A DNA stretch of 64,000 bases from CAYNVQ01 sp964400735 (GCA_964400735.1 CAYNVQ010000006.1:1-64000), one strand, 5' to 3'. Numbered from the stretch's first letter, positions 16,756 through 25,315 are shown. Program-made: numbers and translations. Notes: a model not told the origin generated them from the letters alone.

Positions 16756-17457
16756 ATGAAATGTTCAAAAGCAAGGAAACTCATCAGTGATTATATGGAT
16801 GGCGAATTGGATGCCAAAAAAGTTTCTTCCTTCGAGGAACATCTGGAGTCTTGTCCGGAATGCCGGAGACTGTTCGAGGACTTCGATCGGATCGCCAACA
16901 AAGCCAAGTCCTTGGCAAAAAGGGAACCATCCGGCGAAGTATGGTTCCGTATCATAGAGCGCCTGAAAGAAGAGAGCCAGGAAAAGGTACGGCCTGAACG
17001 AAGCCAGAGAGACAGATTTCTCCTGTTTCCGGTAAAGTTACGCTACGCTGTCAGTGCGGCCTTGTTGTTGCTTCTAGTCACTGGCGCTGTCTTCATCAGC
17101 TATCGAGTTTTGAATCAAGGGATATTTTCGAGAGAAATCGATGGTCAGCAATATGCATTGAAAAAGATAAAGGAGGCCGAGAGGTACTATCAAATGGCTA
17201 TAAAAGCCTTATGGGAAGCGGTTCAGGCTCAAGAGAAAAACCTCGATCCTGAAGTAGCCGAAGCTTTCCTGACCAACCTGAAGCTCATCGACGCTTCTTT
17301 GGCCGAGTGCAAAAAAGCAGTCGAGGGTGACCCCGGAAATCTAGATTCCCGTTATTATCTACTGGCCGTTTATAAAAAAAAGACCGAGTTGCTGGACGAC
17401 ATGATGGAGATCTCGGCAACTCCGGCGGAAGCGAAAGGATCGAAGACAATTTTTTAG
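16756..17457 (+). CDS. Zinc-finger (HC2) anti-sigma factor, membrane-anchored
   Basis: A 233-residue protein. The N-terminus is an HC2 anti-sigma domain with the zinc ligands Cys3, His29, Cys33 and Cys36 (EEHLESCPEC). A single transmembrane helix lies at about 97-118. The extracytoplasmic part (119-233) is helical and Lys/Glu-rich, with TPR-like character (AERYYQMAIKALWEAVQA then LAECKKAVEGDPGNLDSRYY). It should hold the sigma factor inactive at the membrane and release it on a periplasmic signal. Start codon and Shine-Dalgarno (GGGAGAAGGAAG) are clear. It lies directly between the sigma and DUF4097 genes. Confidence 0.87.
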   Translation: MKCSKARKLISDYMDGELDAKKVSSFEEHLESCPECRRLFEDFDRIANKAKSLAKREPSGEVWFRIIERLKEESQEKVRPERSQRDRFLLFPVKLRYAVSAALLLLLVTGAVFISYRVLNQGIFSREIDGQQYALKKIKEAERYYQMAIKALWEAVQAQEKNLDPEVAEAFLTNLKLIDASLAECKKAVEGDPGNLDSRYYLLAVYKKKTELLDDMMEISATPAEAKGSKTIF

Positions 17458-17475
17458 AGAGGGAGGTTTGGAATA

Positions 17476-18486
17476 ATGTCAAAAAAAATCTTAGCTTTGC
17501 TAGCTGCTTTAATTGTGCTGTTCTTTTTCATGGGGATGAATCCTCTTGGTGCAGCTTCTGGCAGGGATGTCAAGTATGAAGAAAAGTTTGAAAAGACCGA
17601 ATCAATTGCCAGAGACGGGAAAGTCGAAGTGAGAAACCTATCGGGAAAGGTCGAGGTCAAAACCTGGGACAGAAAAGAAGTGAAAATCGACGCTTTGAAG
17701 ATTTCCAGAGCCTCGGACATGGAAAAGGCTAAAGAGAATGCCCAGAAAGTTAAAATCGAAGTGACAAGGGAAAATGGGATCCTGAAGGTCGAATCCGTCT
17801 ATCCCAAACCCTCGATCAGAGGGCTGAGTGTTTCCATCGATTACTTGGTGACGATCCCATCTGAGGCCTCGATCGAAGCCAGGTCATTGAGCGGAGATGT
17901 GATCCTGGAGAATATCGGAGGCAAGGCAGCAGCCGAGACAAAAAGCGGGGATGTGGAGATAACCGATGCCCGAGGCGGTGCTAGAGGAGAAACGATGAGC
18001 GGAGATGTAACGGTGGCGAACGTCAACAACGGGGTGTACTGCCGGACGGCCAGTGGGGATGTGGAAGCCAGGGATGTATCGGGCAATGCCGAGCTGAATT
18101 GTGTGTCCGGAGATGTTGTTGCCGAGAATATAAGAGGTGATATCGAAGCCGAAACGGTTAGCGGCAGTGTCCGGATGATGGGCATTTCCGGTGCCAGCGT
18201 AGTCAAAGGGAAAACCATGAGTGGTTCGGTCGTTTATGAGGGGGATATCGACTCCAGCGGGCGCTATTCCTTGCAGGTCCACAGCGGGAAAGTCGAGATG
18301 TCGATTCCCTCCGGCTCGGCTTTCGACCTCGAGGCCTCTGTCTTCAGTGGATCGATAAACACCGAATTCGATGTCGTTGTCTCCGGCAAGCTGAATAAGA
18401 AGAATCTCAGGGGAACTGTCAATGGCGGCGGAGCGGACATAAAGCTCAAAACCTTCAGTGGAAGTATCCATTTGAAAAAGAAATAG
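17476..18486 (+). CDS. Exported DUF4097-family beta-repeat protein
   Basis: A 336-residue protein with a signal peptide (about 1-27). The rest is a regular beta-strand repeat region of DUF4097 type, marked by recurring SGDV/SGSV turns about every 18-20 residues (SLSGDVILENIGG, TKSGDVEITDARGG, MSGDVTVANVNNG, ASGDVEARDVSG and so on). The repeats should form an elongated beta-helix in the periplasm or at the outer membrane. Proteins of this family often sit in envelope-stress operons. This one is the last gene of the sigma/anti-sigma operon and is followed by a strong terminator. It is a likely target or sensor component of that regulon; the exact role is unknown. Confidence 0.85.
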   Translation: MSKKILALLAALIVLFFFMGMNPLGAASGRDVKYEEKFEKTESIARDGKVEVRNLSGKVEVKTWDRKEVKIDALKISRASDMEKAKENAQKVKIEVTRENGILKVESVYPKPSIRGLSVSIDYLVTIPSEASIEARSLSGDVILENIGGKAAAETKSGDVEITDARGGARGETMSGDVTVANVNNGVYCRTASGDVEARDVSGNAELNCVSGDVVAENIRGDIEAETVSGSVRMMGISGASVVKGKTMSGSVVYEGDIDSSGRYSLQVHSGKVEMSIPSGSAFDLEASVFSGSINTEFDVVVSGKLNKKNLRGTVNGGGADIKLKTFSGSIHLKKK

Positions 18487-18508
18487 CCACTCAAAATCCA
18501 TAACGCAA

Positions 18509-18538
18509 GGGGCTTGATCCATCAAGCCCCTTTTTTTT
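18509..18538 (+). terminator. Rho-independent terminator of the sigma-factor operon
   Basis: A perfect stem GGGGCTTGAT/ATCAAGCCCC with a two-base centre is followed by eight T residues, 22 bases after the DUF4097 stop codon. Confidence 0.93.
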
Positions 18539-18539
18539 G

Positions 18540-18789
18540 TGGGGACGTTCCTTAAGGAACCACCCTATAGCTGTAGACGCTTCGGATTCTCTAGCATTTT
18601 AGACTGCAGAAGGCGGCTCTCATTTTTTGTTTGAACATTGTAATGGATAAAGCCGCCAAGATAAAAGGACAAGTGGAACCGTGCGAAATTTTCACAGTTT
18701 CAGTCCCACCTGATGTCCTTGAGTTTCCCCGCTTTGTGAAAAAATAATGTCCGCGATGGATAGGGTGGCACCTTAAGGAGCGTCCCCTA
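18540..18789. repeat. Element with GGGGACG(T/C)TCC inverted ends and a 190-base interior
   Basis: The ends GGGGACGTTCCTTAAGGAAC and (reverse complement) GGGGACGCTCCTTAAGGTGC are 30-base inverted repeats of the same family as 8649-8742 and 39117-39207. Here about 190 bases of unrelated sequence lie between the arms, with no gene I can support. It may be a repeat pair in opposite orientation or a small non-coding mobile element. Confidence 0.65.
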
Positions 18790-18863
18790 TTGATTGAATA
18801 ATCGAATGTAGATATCTGTATTTTAAGATGGAGTAACAATTCACGATGAAAGAACCCTTTGGG

Positions 18864-18892
18864 TTGAAAATAAAAGAATTCGTGTATACAAT
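18864..18892 (+). promoter_or_regulatory. Sigma-70 promoter of the nfeD-SPFH operon
   Basis: TTGAAA (18864-18869), a 17-base spacer and TACAAT (18887-18892) give a good promoter. Transcription would start near 18899 and produce a leader of about 50 bases that contains the palindrome at 18917-18934. Confidence 0.7.
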
Positions 18893-18916
18893 GCCGGAAG
18901 TGAAAATCTGTGAGTC

Positions 18917-18934
18917 TTTCAGGATATCCTGAAA
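18917..18934 (+). promoter_or_regulatory. Perfect 18-base palindrome just before the nfeD ribosome-binding site
   Basis: TTTCAGGATATCCTGAAA is a perfect palindrome ending directly at AAGGAGGAAGG. It lies downstream of the predicted transcription start. It could be an operator for a dimeric repressor or an mRNA hairpin next to the ribosome-binding site. Confidence 0.6.
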
Positions 18935-18948
18935 AAGGAGGAAGGGAT

Positions 18949-19395
18949 ATGTCCATTGAAATTTGGTGGATCTGGATGGCCGTTGCGGCTTTTTTTATCA
19001 TCGCCGAGATCTTTACCATGGGATTTTTTCTGTTTTGGTTTGGGATCGGAGCAGCTGTTGCGGGCGTCTTGGACTTGCTCGGGGCGGGCATAGGCTGGCA
19101 GTTGGTGGCTTTTGTGTTGGTTTCCGGCGTGTTATTTGCGGTTTCGAGAAGGTTTGCCGAAAGGTTCAGTAAAAAACAACCCCCCGGGATAGGAGCCGAC
19201 CGGATGGTCGGGGCAGAAGGAGTTGTGTTGGAAGAGATCGATAACGCGAAAAACACGGGGCGTGTCCGTGTGAAAAAGGATGAATGGAGAGCAGACTCCG
19301 AGACAGGTGAAATTATACCCGAAGAAACTAGGATTTCCGTGACCCGTATGGATGGGACCCATCTGGTCGTCAAACCCATAAAAGAGGAGGAATAG
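18949..19395 (+). CDS. NfeD-like membrane protein
   Basis: A 148-residue inner-membrane protein of the NfeD family. Three hydrophobic segments (about 5-25, 26-46 and 49-66) are followed by a C-terminal OB-fold (about 82-148, with GAEGVVLEEIDNAKNTGRVR). NfeD proteins partner with SPFH proteins in membrane microdomains, and that partner is encoded one base after the stop. The start is ATG 18949 behind AAGGAGGAAGG. An upstream in-frame start at 18910 would precede the palindrome and is rejected. It is transcribed from the promoter at 18864-18892. Confidence 0.9.
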   Translation: MSIEIWWIWMAVAAFFIIAEIFTMGFFLFWFGIGAAVAGVLDLLGAGIGWQLVAFVLVSGVLFAVSRRFAERFSKKQPPGIGADRMVGAEGVVLEEIDNAKNTGRVRVKKDEWRADSETGEIIPEETRISVTRMDGTHLVVKPIKEEE

Positions 19396-19396
19396 A

Positions 19397-20284
19397 ATGG
19401 AAATTTTGCTCATTATCGCAGCCATTGTCATATTCGTTATCGCAGCTACGGGATTAAAGATCATCCGCCCTTGGCAGAAGGGGTTGGTCGAAAGGCTGGG
19501 CAAATACCAGAGGACCGCGGATGCGGGATTGACCATCATCGTCCCCTTCATGGAAAGACTGATCAAAATCGACATGAGGGAGCAGGTGGTGGATGTGCCG
19601 CCGCAGAGCGTAATCACCAAGGACAATGTCGTGGTCGAGGTGGATGCAGTCGTCTATTACGAGGTGACCGATCCAGTTAAAGTGACCTACAACGTGGCCA
19701 ATTTTTATACGGCCGCCACCAAGCTGGCCCAGACGAATTTGAGGAACTTGGTCGGAGATTTGGCCCTGGATGAGTCGCTGACCTCCCGGGAGGTGATCAA
19801 CACCAAGCTGCGCCAGATCCTGGATGATGCCACGGATAAATGGGGCACCAAAGTGACCAGGGTCGAACTCCAGAGAATCGAGCCACCCGTTGACGTCACC
19901 GATGCCATGCACCGCCAGATGAAGGCCGAACGGGATAGACGGGCAATGATCCTGGAAGCAGAAGGACAGAAACGGTCCGCCATCCTCAAGGCCGAAGGGG
20001 AGGCGGAAGCCATAAAAAAAGTGGCCGATGCCAACCGGTATCAGAAACTCACCGTAGCCAAGGGAGAGGCAGAAGCCGTCGAGAGAGTCTATCAGGCCAT
20101 CCATAACGGAAGGCCCACCAATGATCTGATCGCCATCAAATACCTGGAAGCCCTCCAGAATATAGCCGATGGCAAAGCGACCAAGATCTTCCTGCCTATG
20201 GAGGCTTCGGGCATACTGGGGAGTGTGGCCGGGATCGGTGAACTGTTGAAAGAAAAAATAACTTCAGAACCCTCAGAAAAGTAG
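19397..20284 (+). CDS. SPFH/band-7 protein (QmcA/stomatin-like)
   Basis: A 295-residue protein with one N-terminal membrane segment (about 2-20) and an SPFH domain (about 21-180: RPWQKGLVERLGKY, VITKDNVVVEVDAVVYY, LRNLVGDLALDESLTSR). A charged coiled-coil region follows with the repeated Glu-Ala pattern typical of the family (AILKAEGEAEAIKKV, AKGEAEAVERVYQAI). Such proteins form large ring assemblies that organise membrane domains and restrain proteases. It forms a two-gene operon with the NfeD protein, its usual partner. Its stop is 25 bases from the end of the convergent DUF5916 gene, with no terminator seen between. Confidence 0.92.
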   Translation: MEILLIIAAIVIFVIAATGLKIIRPWQKGLVERLGKYQRTADAGLTIIVPFMERLIKIDMREQVVDVPPQSVITKDNVVVEVDAVVYYEVTDPVKVTYNVANFYTAATKLAQTNLRNLVGDLALDESLTSREVINTKLRQILDDATDKWGTKVTRVELQRIEPPVDVTDAMHRQMKAERDRRAMILEAEGQKRSAILKAEGEAEAIKKVADANRYQKLTVAKGEAEAVERVYQAIHNGRPTNDLIAIKYLEALQNIADGKATKIFLPMEASGILGSVAGIGELLKEKITSEPSEK

Positions 20285-20309
20285 AATACCTCCGAATCAT
20301 TCAGGTCAT

Positions 20310-22526
20310 TTAGAACCGCCAGAGATAGCTTGCTTTAAAGAAGAAGCTCCGCCTCATGTTTCGGAGGTGGCCAATTCCAGGTGTCCAGTTCCCATCCTGC
20401 CAATTCTGCTTTTCGTAAAGAGCTCCATACCCGAGGTGAATAACGGTTCCCGGGATGAAAGTGAAAGAGGCCAGAACATCGGTCAGCAGTTCCTTTTTGT
20501 AACTGTCGTATTGAACGATGGCCCGCGCAAACAAATATTTGTTGAATTGGTAGGTCGTGCGGGAATAGATTATATTGACATTGTAGATTTCTTCGCTTTC
20601 CCTCTTTAAATGGCTGTGATGCAGGCTTAGAGTCAGGCTGAGCTTAGGGTTGGGCTGGAGGGTGAATCCATAGCCGGCCCCTAAATAGTCCCCTTTGAAG
20701 GGGGATTCGGCGGGATAATAAATCTGCTTCCCAACGGTGAACCCTCCTCCCATCTGGAGCCACTTGGTCAACTGAACCTGGCCTTCGAAGTTGAATGAGG
20801 GAAGACTGAAGGTTTCCCCTTTCCAGCTTTCTGTTTGGTGGCTGAAGTTCGTCGATAATTCTCCCTGTTTGGTAAAGCTGAAATCCACCTCCGCTCTGGC
20901 AAAAGTGTCATCCATGTCTGTGAGATTATCGTGGATGTACTGCAGTGTGAGATGGGGGTTGATTCTCTTCAGCCAGGCCATTTTTTCCGGATCGGGATAA
21001 AAGCTGGGACCTATCCACAGCCATCCTTCGTCGATCCCGGTCCGGAGCAAGAACCCGGAATCTATCCTGAAATCTTTGCCTATGTGTTCATAGGCAGCCA
21101 TGATCCCCAGAGGTTTGGATGAGTAAGAATAAAAGAGGTGGTAAGAGGGGCTGTTTACAGAAGATGCTTCTCCGGGCTCCCTCGAAAAACTCTGAACGTA
21201 GGATGCCTGGATCTTGTGGTTGGTGAAAAACCTCAGCTTTAGATCGAGACCTCCGACGCGGTTGAAGCCCCCGGCGAATTCCCTTCCGCTGTAGATAGCA
21301 CCCACATAATTGTCCTTTCCCAGACTCTGTTTTCCTCTGACGATGGTGAAATAGGCTTTTTTCCCTTCGTAGGGATTGGATCCCGATTCCCACGATAGGC
21401 CAGGCCACTCATCGCCGCAGGAGAGCAATCCGAATGCGGTCTTTCCCGCCGTTCCTGTCAGCTTGGCTCCCCAAAGGGGATCGACTATCTGGCGCGTGTG
21501 CACAGCCGTCTGGATATATCCATAAGGTATCGTAAAAAAATTGAATATATCCGTACCTTCCATAAAAAAGGGGCGTTTTTCGCTGTAAAAGATCGGGTAC
21601 CGGCGGTTGACTTCCACCTGGAAGGCATCGCTTTCAACCTGGCTGAAGTCGGGATTGAGGGTAATGTCTGCCGTGATGGAGGAGGTGATCCCGTATTTGA
21701 GCCCGGCCCCGATTTCACGGAAGGCGTCGCCTGCGCTCCATTCTTGAGGAGAGATCCGGTCACTTCCGCTCCCCCAGGTAAAGCTGGGCAGGATTTCCAG
21801 GTTCAGGGGGCTTTTAAGGTTTTCATAAATGATGGTTTGATGGGTGTTGAAAAGGCCATGTCCGGGTTTGATATCGGGCCAGGAGCCGCTCATGCCCAAC
21901 CGGCTAATTCTTCTCCAGAAGAGGATTCCCATCCGGACCTCAGGGCCGCTTTTAAAACGGATGCTGCGCAGCGGAATGCTTATTTCCACCTGATAACCCT
22001 CGTCTGTCATCTGCCCTGCGCTATCCCAGACGAAATCCGGAGAGAGGTCCTCGCCGCTTGCTGCGGAATTCAGGATGTCGCCTTGAATGCCGTTGGGATT
22101 GCAGAAGAGGTCGTAAGAAGTCTGTTTGTTGCCCATGGCATCGAGGGACAATCCAACCCAATCGTCGGTAAACATATTGTCCCGCCTCGTGATCGATGTT
22201 TTTATTTTTTCTGGTTCACTGTCGTGACATTTGAAGGCAAAATACAGATTCTTGTTGTCATAGGCCATCCAGACTTCGGTTTTTTGCTGGAGGACTTCAC
22301 CGTAGGCTGGGTTGTAGGTGATAAAATCTGTGTCGATTGGCGGGTTCTGCCATATTTCGTCATCCAGGCCGCCGTCTATTTTGGGCGATTTTTCGGCGAA
22401 TGGAGGATTCAGGATTCCTGGATCGTTTGAAAATAATTCACTACTGAATGGAAATCCTATGCTGATCAGGCTGATAAACAAACCGATCATCAATCCTGCG
22501 CTCAAGATTTTCTTTTTCATAGGCAC
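20310..22526 (-). CDS. CBM9-like/DUF5916 outer-membrane protein (paralogue 2)
   Basis: A 738-residue exported protein. After a signal peptide (about 1-27), the CBM9-like sandwich starts at about 40 (PKIDGGLDDEIWQNPP). The DUF5916 region shows the family signatures NPNGIQGDILN, NPDFSQVESDAF and PIFYSEKRPFFMEGTDIF, with many aromatic barrel strands and a C-terminal Phe (ASYLWRF). It has the same architecture as the proteins at 12296 and 39352 and is a diverged paralogue of both, so these are not recent duplicates. It is transcribed away from the LanC-like gene, sharing a 163-base intergenic region. The product is most likely in the outer membrane and the ligand is unknown. Confidence 0.85.
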   Translation of the reverse strand: MPMKKKILSAGLMIGLFISLISIGFPFSSELFSNDPGILNPPFAEKSPKIDGGLDDEIWQNPPIDTDFITYNPAYGEVLQQKTEVWMAYDNKNLYFAFKCHDSEPEKIKTSITRRDNMFTDDWVGLSLDAMGNKQTSYDLFCNPNGIQGDILNSAASGEDLSPDFVWDSAGQMTDEGYQVEISIPLRSIRFKSGPEVRMGILFWRRISRLGMSGSWPDIKPGHGLFNTHQTIIYENLKSPLNLEILPSFTWGSGSDRISPQEWSAGDAFREIGAGLKYGITSSITADITLNPDFSQVESDAFQVEVNRRYPIFYSEKRPFFMEGTDIFNFFTIPYGYIQTAVHTRQIVDPLWGAKLTGTAGKTAFGLLSCGDEWPGLSWESGSNPYEGKKAYFTIVRGKQSLGKDNYVGAIYSGREFAGGFNRVGGLDLKLRFFTNHKIQASYVQSFSREPGEASSVNSPSYHLFYSYSSKPLGIMAAYEHIGKDFRIDSGFLLRTGIDEGWLWIGPSFYPDPEKMAWLKRINPHLTLQYIHDNLTDMDDTFARAEVDFSFTKQGELSTNFSHQTESWKGETFSLPSFNFEGQVQLTKWLQMGGGFTVGKQIYYPAESPFKGDYLGAGYGFTLQPNPKLSLTLSLHHSHLKRESEEIYNVNIIYSRTTYQFNKYLFARAIVQYDSYKKELLTDVLASFTFIPGTVIHLGYGALYEKQNWQDGNWTPGIGHLRNMRRSFFFKASYLWRF

Positions 22527-22603
22527 TCCGACATCAAGTGGTCACCATATAAGACGAGAAAAGGGCCTCGAAGGTTTAACCTGGAGGGGATATCCACATT
22601 CGC

Positions 22604-22633
22604 TTGCAAATACCTGAGATAATTTGATATGTA
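22604..22633 (+). promoter_or_regulatory. Possible promoter of the LanC-like gene
   Basis: TTGCAA (22604-22609), an 18-base spacer and TATGTA (22628-22633) lie about 56 bases before the start codon. The match is modest. Confidence 0.35.
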
Positions 22634-22689
22634 ATAGAAATTGGCAGGCGATCCTCTTTTTTCAAAATGGGTAACAGGGAGAAATGGCG

Positions 22690-24033
22690 ATGATAAAACA
22701 CGATTGCACGAGGATAAAAATAGCCACAGGACTGATTGGACCCGTATTAGCGGCTGTTTTGATTTTATCCGCGGCTAATTGCGGGCAGAAGGAGTCCTAC
22801 TTGGACGAGATCGAAGATGTGGCTCGTTGGATCGGTGCCTCTGCGGTGGAGACCGAAGAAGGACCGACATGGCCCGCTGTTCCTGGCGATGAAAAGACAA
22901 TCAACAACACCCTATACAGCGGAACTCCAGGTGTTGTCCTATTCTTCCTGGAGGCCTACCATGTGACGGGCAATCGGACCTTTTTGGAGCAAGCCAAAGC
23001 CGGGGCGGATTATCTCTTGGCAACCCTGGATAAAGAATCGGGCGCGGGTCTGTATGTCGGGGTCTCAGGCGTCGGGTTCAGTCTCGCAGAGACCTTCAAG
23101 GCCACCGGCGAGAATCGGTACAGGCAGGGAGTGCGGGATTGTCTGAGTTTTCTTAGGGAAAAGGCCCAGGAAACGGGTAAGGGTGTCCAATGGGGCGAGA
23201 CGACCGATATCATCAGCGGCAACACCGGCACAGGGCTTTTCCTTCTCTATCTGGCAGAAGAATGGAAGGATGATTCGCTGGAGGAACTGGCAGTGCGGGT
23301 TGGAGATAGGTTGATTGAGGTTGGGATTCCGATTGAGGTCGGGACAAAATGGGCCATGGACCCGCAGTATCCGCGTCTTATGCCCAATTTTTCACATGGT
23401 ACGGCAGGAATTGCCTTTTTTCTCGCTTCCCTATACCGAAAAACAGGAGAAAAACGGTTCCTGGATGCGGCCCTCTCTGGTGCTCGCTACCTACGATCGG
23501 TGGCCAAGACCGACGGAGATGTGTGCCTGATTTTCCATCACGAGCCTGATGGGGAAGACCTGTTCTATCTGGGATGGTGTCATGGTCCGGTAGGCACGGC
23601 CCGGCTGTTCTACCGGCTTTACCAGGTGACGGAAGATGAGGAGTGGATGCAGTGGGTGGAGAAAGGAGCCCGCGCAATCCTGGAGAGCGGTATACCCGAG
23701 CAGGAAAATCCGGGGTTTTGGAACAATGTCGGGATCTGCTGCGGGTCGGCCGGAGTGGCCGATTTTTTTTTGGACCTTTATCGAGTTACAGAAAAGCAGG
23801 AATATCTGAATTTCGCCCGGAAAATGACCGTACAAATTTTAGATAGGGCCACACTGGATGATAACGGGATGTACTGGGTGCAGGCAGAGCACCGGTCCCG
23901 TCCAGATTTTCTTCAAGCCCAGACAAATCTGATGCAGGGGGCTGCCGGCATCGGGCTCTGGCTACTTTATTGGACGGAGAAGGCAAGAGGCCAAGAACCT
24001 TTTGTCGTGCTGCCCGATAATCCGTTTAAATAG
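22690..24033 (+). CDS. Exported LanC-like protein with a Cys-Cys-Cys zinc site
   Basis: A 447-residue protein built of repeated GxxG helical hairpins of the LanC fold (GTPGVVLFFLEAYHVTG, GVSGVGFSLAETFKATG, GNTGTGLFLLYLAEEW, QGAAGIGLWLLYW). Lanthipeptide cyclases bind zinc through Cys, Cys and His. Here the matching motifs are WCHGPVG (Cys297) and ICCGSAG (Cys350-Cys351), so the His is replaced by Cys. The active-site His is present in FSHGTAG (His236). The N-terminus (about 8-30) is hydrophobic and followed by NCGQ, suggesting export, possibly as a lipoprotein with a poor lipobox. That would be unusual for a LanC, which works in the cytoplasm. No precursor peptide or dehydratase is encoded nearby. 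The start at 22690 has GGGAG at a better distance than ATG 22684. Confidence 0.82.
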   Translation: MIKHDCTRIKIATGLIGPVLAAVLILSAANCGQKESYLDEIEDVARWIGASAVETEEGPTWPAVPGDEKTINNTLYSGTPGVVLFFLEAYHVTGNRTFLEQAKAGADYLLATLDKESGAGLYVGVSGVGFSLAETFKATGENRYRQGVRDCLSFLREKAQETGKGVQWGETTDIISGNTGTGLFLLYLAEEWKDDSLEELAVRVGDRLIEVGIPIEVGTKWAMDPQYPRLMPNFSHGTAGIAFFLASLYRKTGEKRFLDAALSGARYLRSVAKTDGDVCLIFHHEPDGEDLFYLGWCHGPVGTARLFYRLYQVTEDEEWMQWVEKGARAILESGIPEQENPGFWNNVGICCGSAGVADFFLDLYRVTEKQEYLNFARKMTVQILDRATLDDNGMYWVQAEHRSRPDFLQAQTNLMQGAAGIGLWLLYWTEKARGQEPFVVLPDNPFK

Positions 24034-24046
24034 GGGGGATAAGATA

Positions 24047-24319
24047 ATGATCGATGCGCTGCTGGATTTCATTTTATTTGCCATTTTCCCTTATTACAGA
24101 AGAAAAAAAAGGAGAAAAGAAGAGTGGCATGGAGTGGTTGAGGAAAAAAGAATAGAAGGGGATTTTTCCCTAAAGAAAAATGCATGCGTGGTGATATTCA
24201 GGACGGATGAAGGGCTGATAAGAAAGATGAAGATGAGCGAGAAGCTTTTCAACAAATATGAGAAAGGAAAACAATATCATAAGCGGAGTGGGGAAGATTT
24301 TCCGGACCCTGTAGAATAG
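24047..24319 (+). CDS. Small basic protein of unknown function
   Basis: A 90-residue protein starting at ATG 24047, 13 bases after the LanC-like stop and preceded by GGGGGATAAG, so probably co-transcribed. A short hydrophobic N-terminus (about 2-17, DALLDFILFAIFPYY) is followed by a strongly basic stretch (RRKKRRKEEWHGVV). The rest looks like a small beta-barrel (RIEGDFSLKKNACVVIFRT, DEGLIRKMKMS) with a charged end. The layout suggests membrane association. It is not Cys- or Ser/Thr-rich at the C-terminus, so it does not look like a lanthipeptide precursor. I do not recognise the family with confidence. Confidence 0.65.
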   Translation: MIDALLDFILFAIFPYYRRKKRRKEEWHGVVEEKRIEGDFSLKKNACVVIFRTDEGLIRKMKMSEKLFNKYEKGKQYHKRSGEDFPDPVE

Positions 24320-24385
24320 GGATGTTGACTTGACACACGGGCGGGCCGAGTATTAAAAAGGGATTCAATCTATTTCAAGGAGACG

Positions 24386-25315
24386 GTGGTGAGCATCATA
24401 AAAGCCCGTTACAGCCAGGTGCGTTTTCGGTTTGTGGATATCGCCTGTGTGTCCTACCTCGCGCTTATCGGTATCCTGCTCATCTTTTTCCATTCCCATA
24501 TTTCCCGCTGGCCCCTTTATGTGTTCCTCCATGCTGTCGTCATTCTCCTGATTCTGGAGCTCGTTCGCTGGGGAGAGAAAAGCCGCAAAGGGACGACAGC
24601 CTGGTTTTTTCGGACCTTCTATCCTGTGGCCATAGCCCTGTTCACCTGGGGAGAGCTGGATGCCATCATTCCCATGTTTTTCGCTAACTATTGGGCGACG
24701 GATGTGATCATCCGGGTCGAGAAGTCCCTTTTCGGTGTCCTCCCCAATGTCTGGTTCCAGCAGTTTTACCGGCCTTGGCTGGATGAGCTGATGCATATTT
24801 TTTACTCCGGTTACTACCTTTTCATGCCCATCGTCACCCTTACGCTTTATGTCAAAAAAAAATATGAGGCGGCCTTGGCCGCTTTTTCCTGTGCCATGTT
24901 CATGTATTTCGTCAATTTCCTTTTTTTCTTTTTCTTTCCGGTTCTCTCGCCGCTTATGGCTAAATCCTTGGCCGGCCAGAACATAGGTTCCTGGACGGGT
25001 TATGTGATGGCGGACCTGACCCGGATCATCCAATCCGGCGGCTCGTGCAGGGGCGCCACCTTTCCCTCCTCCCACATTTCCGCCGTTTTCGTTTGGGCAT
25101 TTGTCGCCCTTCGATACCAGAGGCCGTTGGGTTATGTCTTGCTGCCCCTGGCTTTTGGGGTGGCCTTAGGCACGACCTATCTGGGTTACCATTACGCTCT
25201 GGACCCTATCGCTGGCTTTTTGCTGGCTCTCATCTTTTATCCAGTTGCCCTGAAGATACTTAAGCACAGAAATGAGGATCCCTTAGCTCCGAGTATTCAC
25301 GACTCTGGGAGATAA
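24386..25315 (+). CDS. PAP2-superfamily membrane phosphatase
   Basis: A 309-residue inner-membrane protein with about six to eight hydrophobic segments. Catalytic motifs of the PAP2/acid phosphatase superfamily are present in the second half: CRGATFPSSHISAVF (with PSSH in place of PSGH) and GTTYLGYHYALDPIAG, carrying the His and Asp of motif 3. The first motif (KxxxxxxRP) is not obvious, as in the inositol-phosphorylceramide-synthase-like branch. Likely substrates are membrane lipid phosphates. It starts at GTG 24386 or 24389 behind CAAGGAG. A possible promoter, TTGACA (24330) with TTAAAA, lies just upstream. It is probably a separate unit from the LanC-like pair. Confidence 0.82.
   Translation: MVSIIKARYSQVRFRFVDIACVSYLALIGILLIFFHSHISRWPLYVFLHAVVILLILELVRWGEKSRKGTTAWFFRTFYPVAIALFTWGELDAIIPMFFANYWATDVIIRVEKSLFGVLPNVWFQQFYRPWLDELMHIFYSGYYLFMPIVTLTLYVKKKYEAALAAFSCAMFMYFVNFLFFFFFPVLSPLMAKSLAGQNIGSWTGYVMADLTRIIQSGGSCRGATFPSSHISAVFVWAFVALRYQRPLGYVLLPLAFGVALGTTYLGYHYALDPIAGFLLALIFYPVALKILKHRNEDPLAPSIHDSGR

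Noticed and set aside
18591..19379. A 262-codon minus-strand frame across the nfeD region
   Set aside because: It is antisense to the clear NfeD gene and has a low-complexity, unlikely composition.
24047..24319. Small gene after the LanC-like gene as a lanthipeptide precursor
   Set aside because: No Cys/Ser/Thr-rich core and no leader-like N-terminus; only one Cys is present.
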